Shown here in pieces: positions 8,665 through 16,944 of a stretch of 34,877 nucleotides of DNA (positions are counted from its first letter, which is position 1; every line of letters starts with the position of its first letter). The notes under the pieces were generated by a model. That model was not told where the DNA came from. It was given only the letters and a program-made list of their open reading frames with translations, and searched no databases. Source of the stretch: CBDUBH01 sp965365345. GTDB taxonomy: Bacteria > Bacteroidota > Ignavibacteria > Ignavibacteriales > SURF-24. The DNA is taken from contig CBDUBH010000035.1 of NCBI GenBank assembly GCA_965365345.1, positions 1-34,877 of the forward strand. Reading direction: 5' to 3'. Position numbers and translations under genes: made by a program.

Positions 8665-8680
8665 AGTGAATATTTTCACT
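8665..8680. promoter_or_regulatory. Rex- or CRP/FNR-type operator candidate upstream of hydC
   Basis: AGTGAATATTTTCACT has perfect 6-bp arms around four bases. It contains GTGAA-N4-TTCAC, which is the core of Rex operators (TTGTGAA-N4-TTCACAA) and equally GTGA-N6-TCAC of the CRP/FNR/HcpR family; the outermost bases fit neither perfectly. It lies 91 bases before the hydC start and 137 before the divergent CDF gene. Rex control by NADH/NAD would make sense for an NADH-linked hydrogenase. Which family binds is not decided by the sequence. Confidence 0.5.
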
Positions 8681-8817
8681 TAATAAAATTTTACTTTCTT
8701 ATTTATGGAAAGATAATTTCTTATAAATGATTAAATAATCTTAATTTTCAATTCTTCAGACAAAAGAATCTTAAATTATTGCTTGCAATTGTATTCAGTT
8801 ATAAATAGACTTAAAAT

Positions 8818-9816
8818 ATGAAATCCCCAGATCTAAATAAAATAAAATTCAATGCCGCACTTCTTTCCTTTTTAGTAGGAATTTTTATTCTGCTATTGAA
8901 GTTCGGTGGTTATTTTTTAACCGGTTCGAATATCATCCTTTCTGATGCAGCAGAATCTATAATTCATGTTGCTGCTACTTCTTTTGCACTTTATAGCGTA
9001 ATTGTAAGTTCAAGACCCGCAGATAAATCTCATCCTTACGGACACGGGAAAATTGAATTTATTTCAGCAGGAATTGAGGGACTGCTAATAATTTTTGCTG
9101 CGCTATACATTATTTATTCATCCGTTCTGGATATAATTTTTAAACCCGAAATTAAAAACCTCGAAACTGGAATCATCTTTATTGCAATTGCAGGAGTTAT
9201 AAATCTTTTCCTGGGATTTTATCTGATAAAAAAAGGGAAAAAAACTTTATCATTGACTTTAGTTGCTGATGGCAAGCATGTTTTAACAGATTCAATAACA
9301 AGTATCGGAGGATTTGTCGGAATTGTTTTAGTGATGGTCACAGGTATTAATTTACTTGATCCGGTATTTGCTATTATTCTTGCACTTAATATTACTTACT
9401 CAGGTTATAAATTGTTAAGAGAAGCAATTGGCGGGATAATGAATGAAACTGATACTGACACACTAAATAAAATTACAGAATTTTTTATTGAGGAACGAAA
9501 ACCTTATTGGATCGATATTCATGAAATGCGATATTGGAAATCCGGCAATAAAATTTTTATTGATTTTCACTTAATACTGCCATTTTATTTCAGCATAAAA
9601 GATTCACATATAGAAGAGAAAAATATCAAAAAGATGATTTCGGAAAAATTACCGGATACACAGATCAAAATTCACTTTGATTATTGTACGGATGATCTTT
9701 GTAAATTTTGCGAGTATAAAGAATGTACTTTTAGAAAAGCGCAATTTGAAGAGAAAACTTTTTGGAACACCGATAAACTTACCGGCGTTCCAATTTATGA
9801 ATATGAAAACGATTAA
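8818..9816 (+). CDS. Cation diffusion facilitator (CDF) metal efflux transporter
   Basis: The 332-residue inner-membrane protein should export divalent metal ions in exchange for protons. The N-terminal 200 residues are hydrophobic with about six membrane helices. The CDF metal-site signatures are LSDAAES in helix 2 (D43, E46), the loop HPYGHGK (H72, H76) and DGKHVLTDS in helix 5 (H154, D158). The cytoplasmic C-terminal domain follows, and it ends with four cysteines (C290, C295, C298, C303), which may bind Zn or act as a metal sensor; this tail is not part of the minimal family. It is divergent from hydC. Its stop overlaps the purE stop by four bases. The metal is not predictable: the D/E-H-D set fits Zn, Fe or Mn exporters. 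Confidence 0.9.
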   Translation: MKSPDLNKIKFNAALLSFLVGIFILLLKFGGYFLTGSNIILSDAAESIIHVAATSFALYSVIVSSRPADKSHPYGHGKIEFISAGIEGLLIIFAALYIIYSSVLDIIFKPEIKNLETGIIFIAIAGVINLFLGFYLIKKGKKTLSLTLVADGKHVLTDSITSIGGFVGIVLVMVTGINLLDPVFAIILALNITYSGYKLLREAIGGIMNETDTDTLNKITEFFIEERKPYWIDIHEMRYWKSGNKIFIDFHLILPFYFSIKDSHIEEKNIKKMISEKLPDTQIKIHFDYCTDDLCKFCEYKECTFRKAQFEEKTFWNTDKLTGVPIYEYEND

Positions 9817-10313
9817 ATATCTAAATTCAGATTATTATTTTTTGCTGCTGATTCTTCCGCAAGTTTATTTTTATAACTTATGAATTTTTCCGTGAGTTCT
9901 TCGTTTCCTATGGATAAAATTTGAACTGCCAGCAATCCGGCGTTTTTAGCACCGTTAACTGCTACGGTTGCAACGGGAACTCCGCCCGGCATTTGTACGA
10001 TCGAAAGTAAAGAATCAATTCCGCTTGTTGATTTACCCAAAATCGGTACACCAATAACGGGAAGATGAGTAAAGGCAGCAGTTACTCCGGGAAGATGCGC
10101 TGCACCGCCCGCGCCCGCAATAAATACTCTGATTGCATTTTCATAAGCAGAAGAAACATATTCTTCCAAAATTTTTGGGGTCCTGTGAGCAGAGATCACT
10201 TTCACTTCAAATTCAATCCCGAATTCTTTACACACTTTTGCAGCCTCTTTCATTACCGGTAAATCGGAATCGCTGCCCATTAAAATCGCAACTTTTGGTT
10301 TTACTTTATCCAT
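9813..10313 (-). CDS. purE: N5-carboxyaminoimidazole ribonucleotide mutase PurE
   Basis: PurE moves the carboxyl group of N5-CAIR to give CAIR in de novo purine synthesis. The 166-residue protein has the phosphate-binding GSDSDLPVMKEA, the catalytic-histidine motif SAHRTP (H43) and GAGGAAHLPGVTAAF, and has the usual length of the class I enzyme. GGAAGGG precedes ATG 10313. It follows the VOC lipoprotein gene by 14 bases, so it is the last gene of the pyrE-to-purE run. The partner purK is not in the window. It shares four bases with the convergent CDF gene, leaving no room for a terminator between them. Confidence 0.95.
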   Translation of the reverse strand: MDKVKPKVAILMGSDSDLPVMKEAAKVCKEFGIEFEVKVISAHRTPKILEEYVSSAYENAIRVFIAGAGGAAHLPGVTAAFTHLPVIGVPILGKSTSGIDSLLSIVQMPGGVPVATVAVNGAKNAGLLAVQILSIGNEELTEKFISYKNKLAEESAAKNNNLNLDI

Positions 10314-10327
10314 AACCCTTCCTTTTT

Positions 10328-10840
10328 TTATTTTAATAATTCCGAAAAAATTATTACATAACCGTTGTTATCCAATATTGCAAATTCCTTTGTTCCATGA
10401 AATGTTTGATTTAAATCGCTAATAAGTTGTGTTTTATTTTTTGCTGAATTATAAATATCCATAAGATTGTTCACTTCAAAAAATAATGAAGCGGTTCCAC
10501 CGATATCCTTATAATTAAAATACGGATACCGGTTTATCATATTTACTTTTTCCTGCAAAATGATTTCGTAATTGTCAGAAGCAATTATTGCAAAACTATT
10601 TTTTCCGTTATCCCCTTGTGATGTTGCAACAACCTCAAAGTTCAATATATCCCGGTAAAATTCGGTTGTTTGTTCAATGTTATTTACCATTAATACGAAG
10701 CTCATTCTTTTAATATTACCGCGGGATACTTCTTCCAAATTATTTCTTTTTGCTTTTCTTTTGATGGGTTGATCTGAATGTCTGATACATCCACCTGCAA
10801 TTAAGGGAATTATTATCAGGATATAAAATATTTTTTTCAT
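10328..10840 (-). CDS. Putative lipoprotein with a VOC (glyoxalase-like) domain
   Basis: The 170-residue protein starts with a short lipoprotein-type signal: basic MKK, a hydrophobic stretch, then IAGG-C with the candidate lipidated Cys at 18. From about residue 47 it is a single VOC module: FVLMVNNIEQTTEFYRDIL is the classic first strand and helix, and FFEVNNL and FAILDNNGYVIIF form the second half. VOC proteins bind metals or small ligands; the substrate is not predictable. A lipid-anchored VOC protein is uncommon. It lies 11 bases downstream of the SpoIIE-type phosphatase and 14 before purE, clearly inside the run. There is no visible Shine-Dalgarno, so coupling to the upstream gene is likely. 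Confidence 0.7.
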   Translation of the reverse strand: MKKIFYILIIIPLIAGGCIRHSDQPIKRKAKRNNLEEVSRGNIKRMSFVLMVNNIEQTTEFYRDILNFEVVATSQGDNGKNSFAIIASDNYEIILQEKVNMINRYPYFNYKDIGGTASLFFEVNNLMDIYNSAKNKTQLISDLNQTFHGTKEFAILDNNGYVIIFSELLK

Positions 10841-10851
10841 TTGTGTTTAAT

Positions 10852-12084
10852 TTATTTGATTTTTTTTATTACGACAACTGTTCTGTCATCGTTGTAATTT
10901 CCGTTCCTACAGAAATTTAAATTATCATTTACAATTTTCAAAGCGATCTCTTTTGGAGAAAGATGCATCGTTTTTTTTATAATAGCTTTCAATCTGTCTT
11001 CTTCATAACATTCATCTTCGGAGTTTACACCTTCGGTAATTCCATCTGTATAAATTACGAGAACATCATTCACATCAAAATTAATATTTTCAGTTTCGTA
11101 TTTTGCATGTGGCGCCGGACCTAGTAAAGGTCCTGTTGATGATAGCATAAATATTTTTTTTGATTTTGCCTTAATAAAAATAGGTGGATTATGACCTGCG
11201 CTTGCATAAAGACACAAACCGTTTTTATCGGTTGAAATTTCGCAATAAAAAAGAGTTGTAAATTTTGCTTCACTGAAAATTTTATGAACAAGTTCGTTCA
11301 ATTTTTTCATGAACGGCGAAATTTTAATTTGAAAAGATGCTGCCATTCTGACTGCACCTGAAATATACATCGCCTCTGCAGCAGCGGCTAATCCTTTACT
11401 TGCCGCATCACCGACTGTAATTCCAAGTCTTTCTTCATCATCGCCGATTCTTAAATAATCGAAAAAGTCGCCCCCAACATTTTCTGCAGGAAGAGTTAAT
11501 CCGAATAATTCATAATTGTGAAATTTATATTCATGTTCAGGCAAAATACTTTTTTGCAATTCCCTGGCGCGATCAATATCAGCTTTAAGATGTTTTTGAG
11601 ATTCAGCCAATCTCCTGTGCTGAAGTTGTGAAGTTAGTACCGTTGCAATAATATTAAGCGTATAACGTAACTCTTCGTTTATGTTATCGCTGTTTAATGC
11701 AAGAAGATATTCGTAGTAATACTTACCTTCAATTTTTATTTTATTGCCTACTCCCGATGCAGAATATTTTAAAATCCCTTTTTTTAAAAGAACCTGATTT
11801 CTTTCGCTCGATAAAATTGTACGTTCGTTTGCAATGTTTTCATAAATCGAATCATCAGCTATATTCAGGAAAAAACTTTTACTTATTTTTTCTACCAATC
11901 CCGTTTGGAAAAGCAGTTTATAACCTTTTCTTTCCGGATCAAGCATCCAAATTCTAGCGCCTTTTATTCCGATATCTTCAAGTAAAATTATTTGATTTAA
12001 AACACTTATAAGCATATCTGATTCGGAAGAAAAATTCCCCGAAGCTGCGGCATCAATTGTTCTGTATAATCGCTTTTGTTTCAT
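10852..12084 (-). CDS. GAF-SpoIIE/PP2C-type serine phosphatase (RsbU-like)
   Basis: The protein is about 410 residues long. An N-terminal GAF-like sensor region is followed by a helical segment with ARELQKSILP and a PP2C/SpoIIE phosphatase domain with the metal-binding VGGDFFDY, GDAASKGL, SAGHNPP and VIYTDGITEG. Such enzymes dephosphorylate anti-anti-sigma factors (RsbU/RsbV logic) and so turn on stress regulons. No anti-sigma or antagonist gene is in the window, so the target is unknown. I chose ATG 12084, two bases after the peptidase stop. A frame-extending start at 12132 would overlap the peptidase by 46 bases and looks less likely. It is cytoplasmic, with no membrane segment. Confidence 0.85.
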   Translation of the reverse strand: MKQKRLYRTIDAAASGNFSSESDMLISVLNQIILLEDIGIKGARIWMLDPERKGYKLLFQTGLVEKISKSFFLNIADDSIYENIANERTILSSERNQVLLKKGILKYSASGVGNKIKIEGKYYYEYLLALNSDNINEELRYTLNIIATVLTSQLQHRRLAESQKHLKADIDRARELQKSILPEHEYKFHNYELFGLTLPAENVGGDFFDYLRIGDDEERLGITVGDAASKGLAAAAEAMYISGAVRMAASFQIKISPFMKKLNELVHKIFSEAKFTTLFYCEISTDKNGLCLYASAGHNPPIFIKAKSKKIFMLSSTGPLLGPAPHAKYETENINFDVNDVLVIYTDGITEGVNSEDECYEEDRLKAIIKKTMHLSPKEIALKIVNDNLNFCRNGNYNDDRTVVVIKKIK

Positions 12085-12086
12085 TA

Positions 12087-13358
12087 TTATTCGCCGTAAA
12101 AATTGATCATATCTTGAATAGCTTTTTTGCAAACCTCACAAAAATTATCAACCGCAATTGATCTCATAGTGCAATCAAATTTTGGACGGTAAACTCCTTT
12201 TGTAACATAGCCGCCTCCTTCAAATACCCCGATTTCATTTTTAATTTTTTCATCGGGAGGAGTTGGAATAGGAACATTTTCCGGAATCATGTTCTTCCAT
12301 TTTTCATCAAAATTTGTAAGCGTTGTTAAATTCGGTTCCCAAGGTTCAACTCCTGCAGGATAAAAATTTTGATAACTAACTTCGGAATCAAAATATTCAT
12401 CGCCCAATCCCGCAAATCCGTGTCCGAATTCATGAACAAAAATATATTCTTCATAAGGACTTTTATTTACGCAAACCGAATAATGATTATAAATTGCACC
12501 GCCGCCGTATTTATCAGTGTTTACTAAAATGTAAATTTGATCGTACGGTGCATTTGCCGCAATATCGCGAAGTGATTTGTTATCTGAAGTCATTAAATAT
12601 CTTTCAAGATCGAAAGTATAAAATGTGGTATTTACCGAAGTTTTTTTCCAGATATTTTCAGCAGGAATATCTGTTCCTGATTCTTCAGAAGGTGCTTCAA
12701 TTCCCTTAATGTTAAATTTGTTTTTGTTTTCTTTGAAGGGGGAAGAGTTAAAAAGATATCCCACAAATCTTTTACAATCCTCTTTGAATTTACTCATCTC
12801 TTCTTTTGTGTATCCATCAGGAATTATAACAATATCAACTTTAGAATCAGAATCGCCTGAATTTGCCACATCAAAATATGAATAAACTTTTTTTCTTTCC
12901 GGTGTGATAAAATAGTTTTTGGGATTTATAAAAAATTCAAATTTATTTTCAAAAATACCTTTTGTATTTCGGGATTGAAATTCAAGTTTAACAGTATTTT
13001 TAGGAAAAGGCATTACAAAAGTTTCACTAAATGATTTTGTGGTTTGTTTTGCTTCTTCGGTTGTTTGCCATTCACTGAAAAGCGTTGAAAATCCGCGTGA
13101 ATAAATTACTTCATTTGAAGCCGAATCTAATACAGCAATCAAATATTTTCCGTATTGAAAAGTATCGATTAATTTATTTTTACTTCCTCCCCAAAAAGGT
13201 TCGGATTTTAATTCATCGATAGAATAAAATTCAGTTTCATTATTTCCTGAATGAAAATAATCGACTCTAAGTTGTTTTGATGTAAAATATTTTTCAAAAT
13301 TTTCTTGTGAAAAAATGAAAGATGAGTATAATAAAAAAAATAATATTAAATTTTTCAT
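12087..13358 (-). CDS. Secreted M64-family (IgA peptidase-like) metallopeptidase
   Basis: The 423-residue protein has an N-terminal signal peptide (hydrophobic residues 3-17, probable cleavage near SQE). A beta-rich N-terminal domain (about 20-150) is followed by the M64 catalytic domain. The zinc site is VHEFGHGFAGLGDEY (H309, E310, H313, with D320/E321). Further family features are IVIIPDGYT near 177 and a C-terminal cluster with FDCTMRS and FCEVCKKA. I infer a periplasmic or exported zinc protease. The name IgA peptidase comes from a few pathogens and says nothing about the substrate here. It lies seven bases after pyrE and two before the phosphatase ATG. Confidence 0.85.
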   Translation of the reverse strand: MKNLILFFLLYSSFIFSQENFEKYFTSKQLRVDYFHSGNNETEFYSIDELKSEPFWGGSKNKLIDTFQYGKYLIAVLDSASNEVIYSRGFSTLFSEWQTTEEAKQTTKSFSETFVMPFPKNTVKLEFQSRNTKGIFENKFEFFINPKNYFITPERKKVYSYFDVANSGDSDSKVDIVIIPDGYTKEEMSKFKEDCKRFVGYLFNSSPFKENKNKFNIKGIEAPSEESGTDIPAENIWKKTSVNTTFYTFDLERYLMTSDNKSLRDIAANAPYDQIYILVNTDKYGGGAIYNHYSVCVNKSPYEEYIFVHEFGHGFAGLGDEYFDSEVSYQNFYPAGVEPWEPNLTTLTNFDEKWKNMIPENVPIPTPPDEKIKNEIGVFEGGGYVTKGVYRPKFDCTMRSIAVDNFCEVCKKAIQDMINFYGE

Positions 13359-13365
13359 AATGATT

Positions 13366-13953
13366 TTATGTGTTTATTACTTTTCTTGAACCGGGTTTAA
13401 CTATTGGAATATGTTCTTTGCACAAAGGACATTCTTCAGGCAAATAAGAAATTACATTTAACTTTAATGTGCTAATTGAAGGTACCCCAAAAGCAACTTT
13501 TCCATTACTTCTATCCACAACCATTCCTACTCCAACAACTTCTCCGCCATGAGATTTTACTATTTCAATCACTTCAAAAACGGAACCACCGGTTGTAACC
13601 ACATCTTCGCAAACCAAAACCTTTTCACCGGGAGAAATTGTAAATCCTCTTCTTAAAACTAAATTCTTATCTTCTCTTTCGGCAAATATTGATCTTTTTC
13701 CTAATTGACGAGCGACTTCCTGTCCCACTACAATTCCGCCAATTGCAGGAGCAATCACCGTATCAATTTTTTCGTTTATAAATTTTTCGGCAATTACTTC
13801 GCATATCTTTTCTGTGTGTTCCATAAACTGAAGTACTTTTGCACATTGAAAATATTGATTGCTGTGCCTTCCGGAAGTTAAAAGAAAATGTCCTTCCAGA
13901 AGTGCTCCGGTTTTAATAAAAATTTCCATCAGTTCGTTTTTTGATAAAGCCAT
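13366..13953 (-). CDS. pyrE: Orotate phosphoribosyltransferase PyrE
   Basis: PyrE joins orotate and PRPP to make OMP in pyrimidine synthesis. The 195-residue protein has the PRPP-binding motif VLVCEDVVTTGGSV (about 113-126), the substrate loop LLTSGRHSNQYF near residue 24 and the loop ERED at 92. The C-terminus has Cys-Pro-Leu-Cys (PEECPLCKE), which is seen in some bacterial PyrE but not required. It is the first gene of a run leading to purE. An inverted repeat lies just upstream of its ATG. It starts 217 bases after the clpC stop and after the clpC terminator, so it needs its own promoter in 13954-14128. Confidence 0.93.
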   Translation of the reverse strand: MALSKNELMEIFIKTGALLEGHFLLTSGRHSNQYFQCAKVLQFMEHTEKICEVIAEKFINEKIDTVIAPAIGGIVVGQEVARQLGKRSIFAEREDKNLVLRRGFTISPGEKVLVCEDVVTTGGSVFEVIEIVKSHGGEVVGVGMVVDRSNGKVAFGVPSISTLKLNVISYLPEECPLCKEHIPIVKPGSRKVINT

Positions 13954-13960
13954 TTTTTGC

Positions 13961-13984
13961 CTAATTATTTTTTTTGATAATTAG
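13961..13984 (-). promoter_or_regulatory. Inverted repeat next to the pyrE start
   Basis: CTAATTAT and ATAATTAG form perfect 8-bp arms around eight T/G bases, ending seven bases before the pyrE ATG. In mRNA the hairpin would sit directly on the translation start region. It may be an operator or a translational control element; AT-rich chance is possible. Confidence 0.3.
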
Positions 13985-14120
13985 TTAACATAGAAAAGTA
14001 TTTGCTGTTTTACAAGAAATGTGCGGTAAGATTTTCCGAAAATTTTTTTATAATCAAAATTGATTTGGAAATTTTTGTTGTTTCGATAGTTTTTTGGATT
14101 TGCGATTAATTGAAATATTT

Positions 14121-14153
14121 AAAATAAAAAGAGCGGCAAATTTTGCCGCTCTT
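14121..14153 (-). terminator. Intrinsic terminator of clpC
   Basis: AAGAGCGGCAA (14129-14139) pairs perfectly with TTGCCGCTCTT (14143-14153) around a three-base loop. On the minus strand it is followed by TTTTTATTTT. It lies 17 bases after the clpC stop and ends that transcript. Confidence 0.9.
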
Positions 14154-14169
14154 AATTGATGATCATAAT

Positions 14170-16674
14170 TTATTCATCAGTATTTTTAGTCTTTTCTGCT
14201 TTACGATTATCATCTTCAGCTAATTCAGCATCAATAAAATACAGTTCATCAGAACCTTCAGCATGTTTAGCTAAAATGCTGTTTCCTGCTTTGAAAGTGC
14301 CTCGCAAAATTTCTTCTGCAAGAGGATCTTCAATATATTTTTGAATTGCCCTTCTTAAAGGTCTTGCGCCGTATTTGGGATCATAACCTTTTTCAACCAA
14401 AAATTCTTTTGCAGTTTGATCAAGGGTAATTTTCATATCGTTTTGTTTTACATTCTCGATCAGATCTTTTATTTCAACATCAATGATTTTCAAAATGTCT
14501 TCTTTTTCCAAAGATCTGAAAATTATTGTATCATCAATACGATTTAAGAATTCCGGATTGAACAATCTTTTAACTGCTTCATCAATTGTGTTTTTCATAT
14601 ATTTGAATTGATCATCTGAAGTTGAAGATCCGGCAAATCCGATTCCTCCGGTAGATTTCAATTCTTTTGTTCCAACGTTTGATGTCATTATGATTATTGT
14701 ATTTTTGAAATCAACTCTTCTTCCAAGACTGTCAGTTAAAATTCCGTCATCCAGAACTTGAAGAAGAATATTGAACACATCAGGATGTGCCTTTTCAATT
14801 TCATCAAGCAATACAACTGAATAAGGTTTTCTGCGAACTTTTTCTGTAAGCTGTCCGCCTTCTTCATATCCAACGTATCCCGGAGGCGCTCCAACTAATC
14901 TTGATACTGCAAATTTTTCCATGTATTCACTCATATCAATTCTAATTAAAGCTTCTTCGGAATCGAATAAATATTTGGCAAGAACTTTTGCAAGCTCGGT
15001 TTTTCCAACGCCTGTAGGACCCAAGAAAATAAAGCTTCCGATTGGTCTATTTGGATTTTTAAGTCCGGCTCTTGTTCTTCTGATTGCTTTTGTCAACTTT
15101 TGTACAGCTTCATCTTGACCAACAATTTGTGCCGTAATAATTTCGGACATTTTCATTAATTTTTCAGATTCAGCTTGAACAACGCGTGTAACAGGAATTC
15201 CCGTCATCATTGCGACAACTTTTGCAATATCATCCTCACCAACTTCGTGAACTATGTCCTGAGTTTTAGCTTCCCACTCACGCTTAGCAATTTCAAGATC
15301 AGACTGAAGATTTCTCTCCTTATCACGCAATCTTGCTGCTTCTTCATAATCTTGTTTTTTAACTACTTTTATTTTGTCCTGGCGTACCTTTTCGATTTCT
15401 TCTTCAAGCGTCAGGATTTCATCGCTTACCTGATAATTTCCCATATGAACTCTTGAACCGGCTTCATCTAAAACATCAATCGCTTTATCCGGGAAAAATC
15501 TATCAGTGATATAACGATCACTTAACTTTACGGCAGATTGAATTGCTTCTTCGTTATATCTAACGTGATGATGTTCTTCATATTTAATTTTAATATTTTC
15601 GAGTATCTGAATTGTTTCTTCAACTGTTGGCGGATCAACCATAACTTTTTGGAATCTTCTATCCAATGCGCCGTCAGTTTCAATATACTTTCGGTATTCA
15701 TCTAAAGTAGTTGCGCCTATGCATTGAATATCACCGCGCGCCAAAGCTGGTTTAAACATATTTGAAGCATCAAGTGATCCGCTTGCTCCGCCGGCTCCAA
15801 CAATAGTATGAAGCTCATCAATGAACAAAACAACATCAGTAGCTTTTTCAAGCTCGTTCATTAATGCTTTCATTCTTTCTTCAAACTGACCGCGGTATTT
15901 TGTGCCTGCAACAAGTCCGGCAATATCCAAAGTAACAACTCTTTTATCCTGTAAAATTCTTGGAACTTTACGTTGAACAATTCGTAAAGCAAGTCCTTCC
16001 GCAATTGCGGTTTTTCCAACACCGGGTTCACCGATTAAAACAGGATTATTCTTTTTCCTTCTGCTTAATACCTGTGCAACTCTTTCAATTTCCTTTTCTC
16101 TTCCGATTACAGGGTCAAGTTTATCTTCAGAAGCTAATTTTGTAAGATCGCGACCAAAATTATCAAGCACCGGAGTTTTGGTTCTCTCGGTTCTTTTTTC
16201 AGCCGGAGGAGGTGCAGTAAATCCTTTTTCCGGATTTTTATTACTTAAAATATTATTCAACTCAGCTCTTGCATTTTCATAAGTTACATTAAACTGATGT
16301 AAAATTTGAGTTGCAATGTTATCTTCATCACGCAATAAAGATAAAAGAATATGTTCAGTCCCGATGACATCAGATTTATAAATTTTAGATTCAATCTGGG
16401 TTATCTTTAAAACTTTTTCCGCTTGTTTTGTCAGCGGAATATTTCCGATTGTTAAAGTGCCCCCGGTTGTTCTTACGGTATCTTCAATTGCTTTTTTAAG
16501 CTTTACAAGATCGGAATCCAAATTTCTTAAAATCCTTACCGCCATCCCTTGCCCTTCACGGATAATACCGAGAAGTAAATGTTCAGTGCCGATATAATCA
16601 TGACCAAGTCTTAAAGCTTCTTCTCTGCTTAATCTGATAACATCCTGAACTCTTTCTGAAAAGTTTCCGTCCAT
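14170..16674 (-). CDS. clpC: ATP-dependent Clp protease ATP-binding subunit ClpC
   Basis: ClpC is a Hsp100 unfoldase that feeds substrates to ClpP. The 834-residue protein has the Clp N-domain double repeat (1-145), a first AAA+ module (Walker A GEPGVGKT at 215-222, FIDELHT at 284-290), a UVR-like middle region (QDYEEAARLRDKE near 441, which separates ClpC from ClpA and ClpB), a second AAA+ module (Walker A GPTGVGKT at 552-559, LLDEIEKAHP) and the C-terminal D2-small domain with YGARPLRRAIQ. An acidic, lysine-rich tail follows. It is apparently monocistronic: a terminator follows and the divergent floA lies 270 bases away. AGAGGT precedes ATG 16674. No CIRCE or obvious CtsR site is visible upstream. 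Confidence 0.95.
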   Translation of the reverse strand: MDGNFSERVQDVIRLSREEALRLGHDYIGTEHLLLGIIREGQGMAVRILRNLDSDLVKLKKAIEDTVRTTGGTLTIGNIPLTKQAEKVLKITQIESKIYKSDVIGTEHILLSLLRDEDNIATQILHQFNVTYENARAELNNILSNKNPEKGFTAPPPAEKRTERTKTPVLDNFGRDLTKLASEDKLDPVIGREKEIERVAQVLSRRKKNNPVLIGEPGVGKTAIAEGLALRIVQRKVPRILQDKRVVTLDIAGLVAGTKYRGQFEERMKALMNELEKATDVVLFIDELHTIVGAGGASGSLDASNMFKPALARGDIQCIGATTLDEYRKYIETDGALDRRFQKVMVDPPTVEETIQILENIKIKYEEHHHVRYNEEAIQSAVKLSDRYITDRFFPDKAIDVLDEAGSRVHMGNYQVSDEILTLEEEIEKVRQDKIKVVKKQDYEEAARLRDKERNLQSDLEIAKREWEAKTQDIVHEVGEDDIAKVVAMMTGIPVTRVVQAESEKLMKMSEIITAQIVGQDEAVQKLTKAIRRTRAGLKNPNRPIGSFIFLGPTGVGKTELAKVLAKYLFDSEEALIRIDMSEYMEKFAVSRLVGAPPGYVGYEEGGQLTEKVRRKPYSVVLLDEIEKAHPDVFNILLQVLDDGILTDSLGRRVDFKNTIIIMTSNVGTKELKSTGGIGFAGSSTSDDQFKYMKNTIDEAVKRLFNPEFLNRIDDTIIFRSLEKEDILKIIDVEIKDLIENVKQNDMKITLDQTAKEFLVEKGYDPKYGARPLRRAIQKYIEDPLAEEILRGTFKAGNSILAKHAEGSDELYFIDAELAEDDNRKAEKTKNTDE

Positions 16675-16944
16675 TTATTACCTCTGTTATAAACTTTTAT
16701 GATACGGTTTAAATGTCTGTTATTTCTTAATTTATAAAAACAAAAATGAGGAAATTAAGTTCAAATTTTATTGTTACAAAAAATTACTGATTAAATATGG
16801 AAGATCAAGGAACATAATTATTATTTAATTCATATATTTGTAAAAATATCATTCTTACGGTTATGCCGTTTTATATAATTAAATTATTTAATAGCTAAAA
16901 TACAAGATATTAAAAATATAAAACCAATAAATTAAGAGGCACTC

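Noticed and set aside
12085..12132. Longer start for the SpoIIE-type phosphatase
   Set aside because: It would overlap the peptidase gene by 46 bases; ATG 12084 follows the peptidase stop by two bases and gives a sensible N-terminus.
16675..16944. CIRCE heat-shock element upstream of clpC
   Set aside because: No TTAGCACTC-N9-GAGTGCTAA or close variant is present in the divergent gap.
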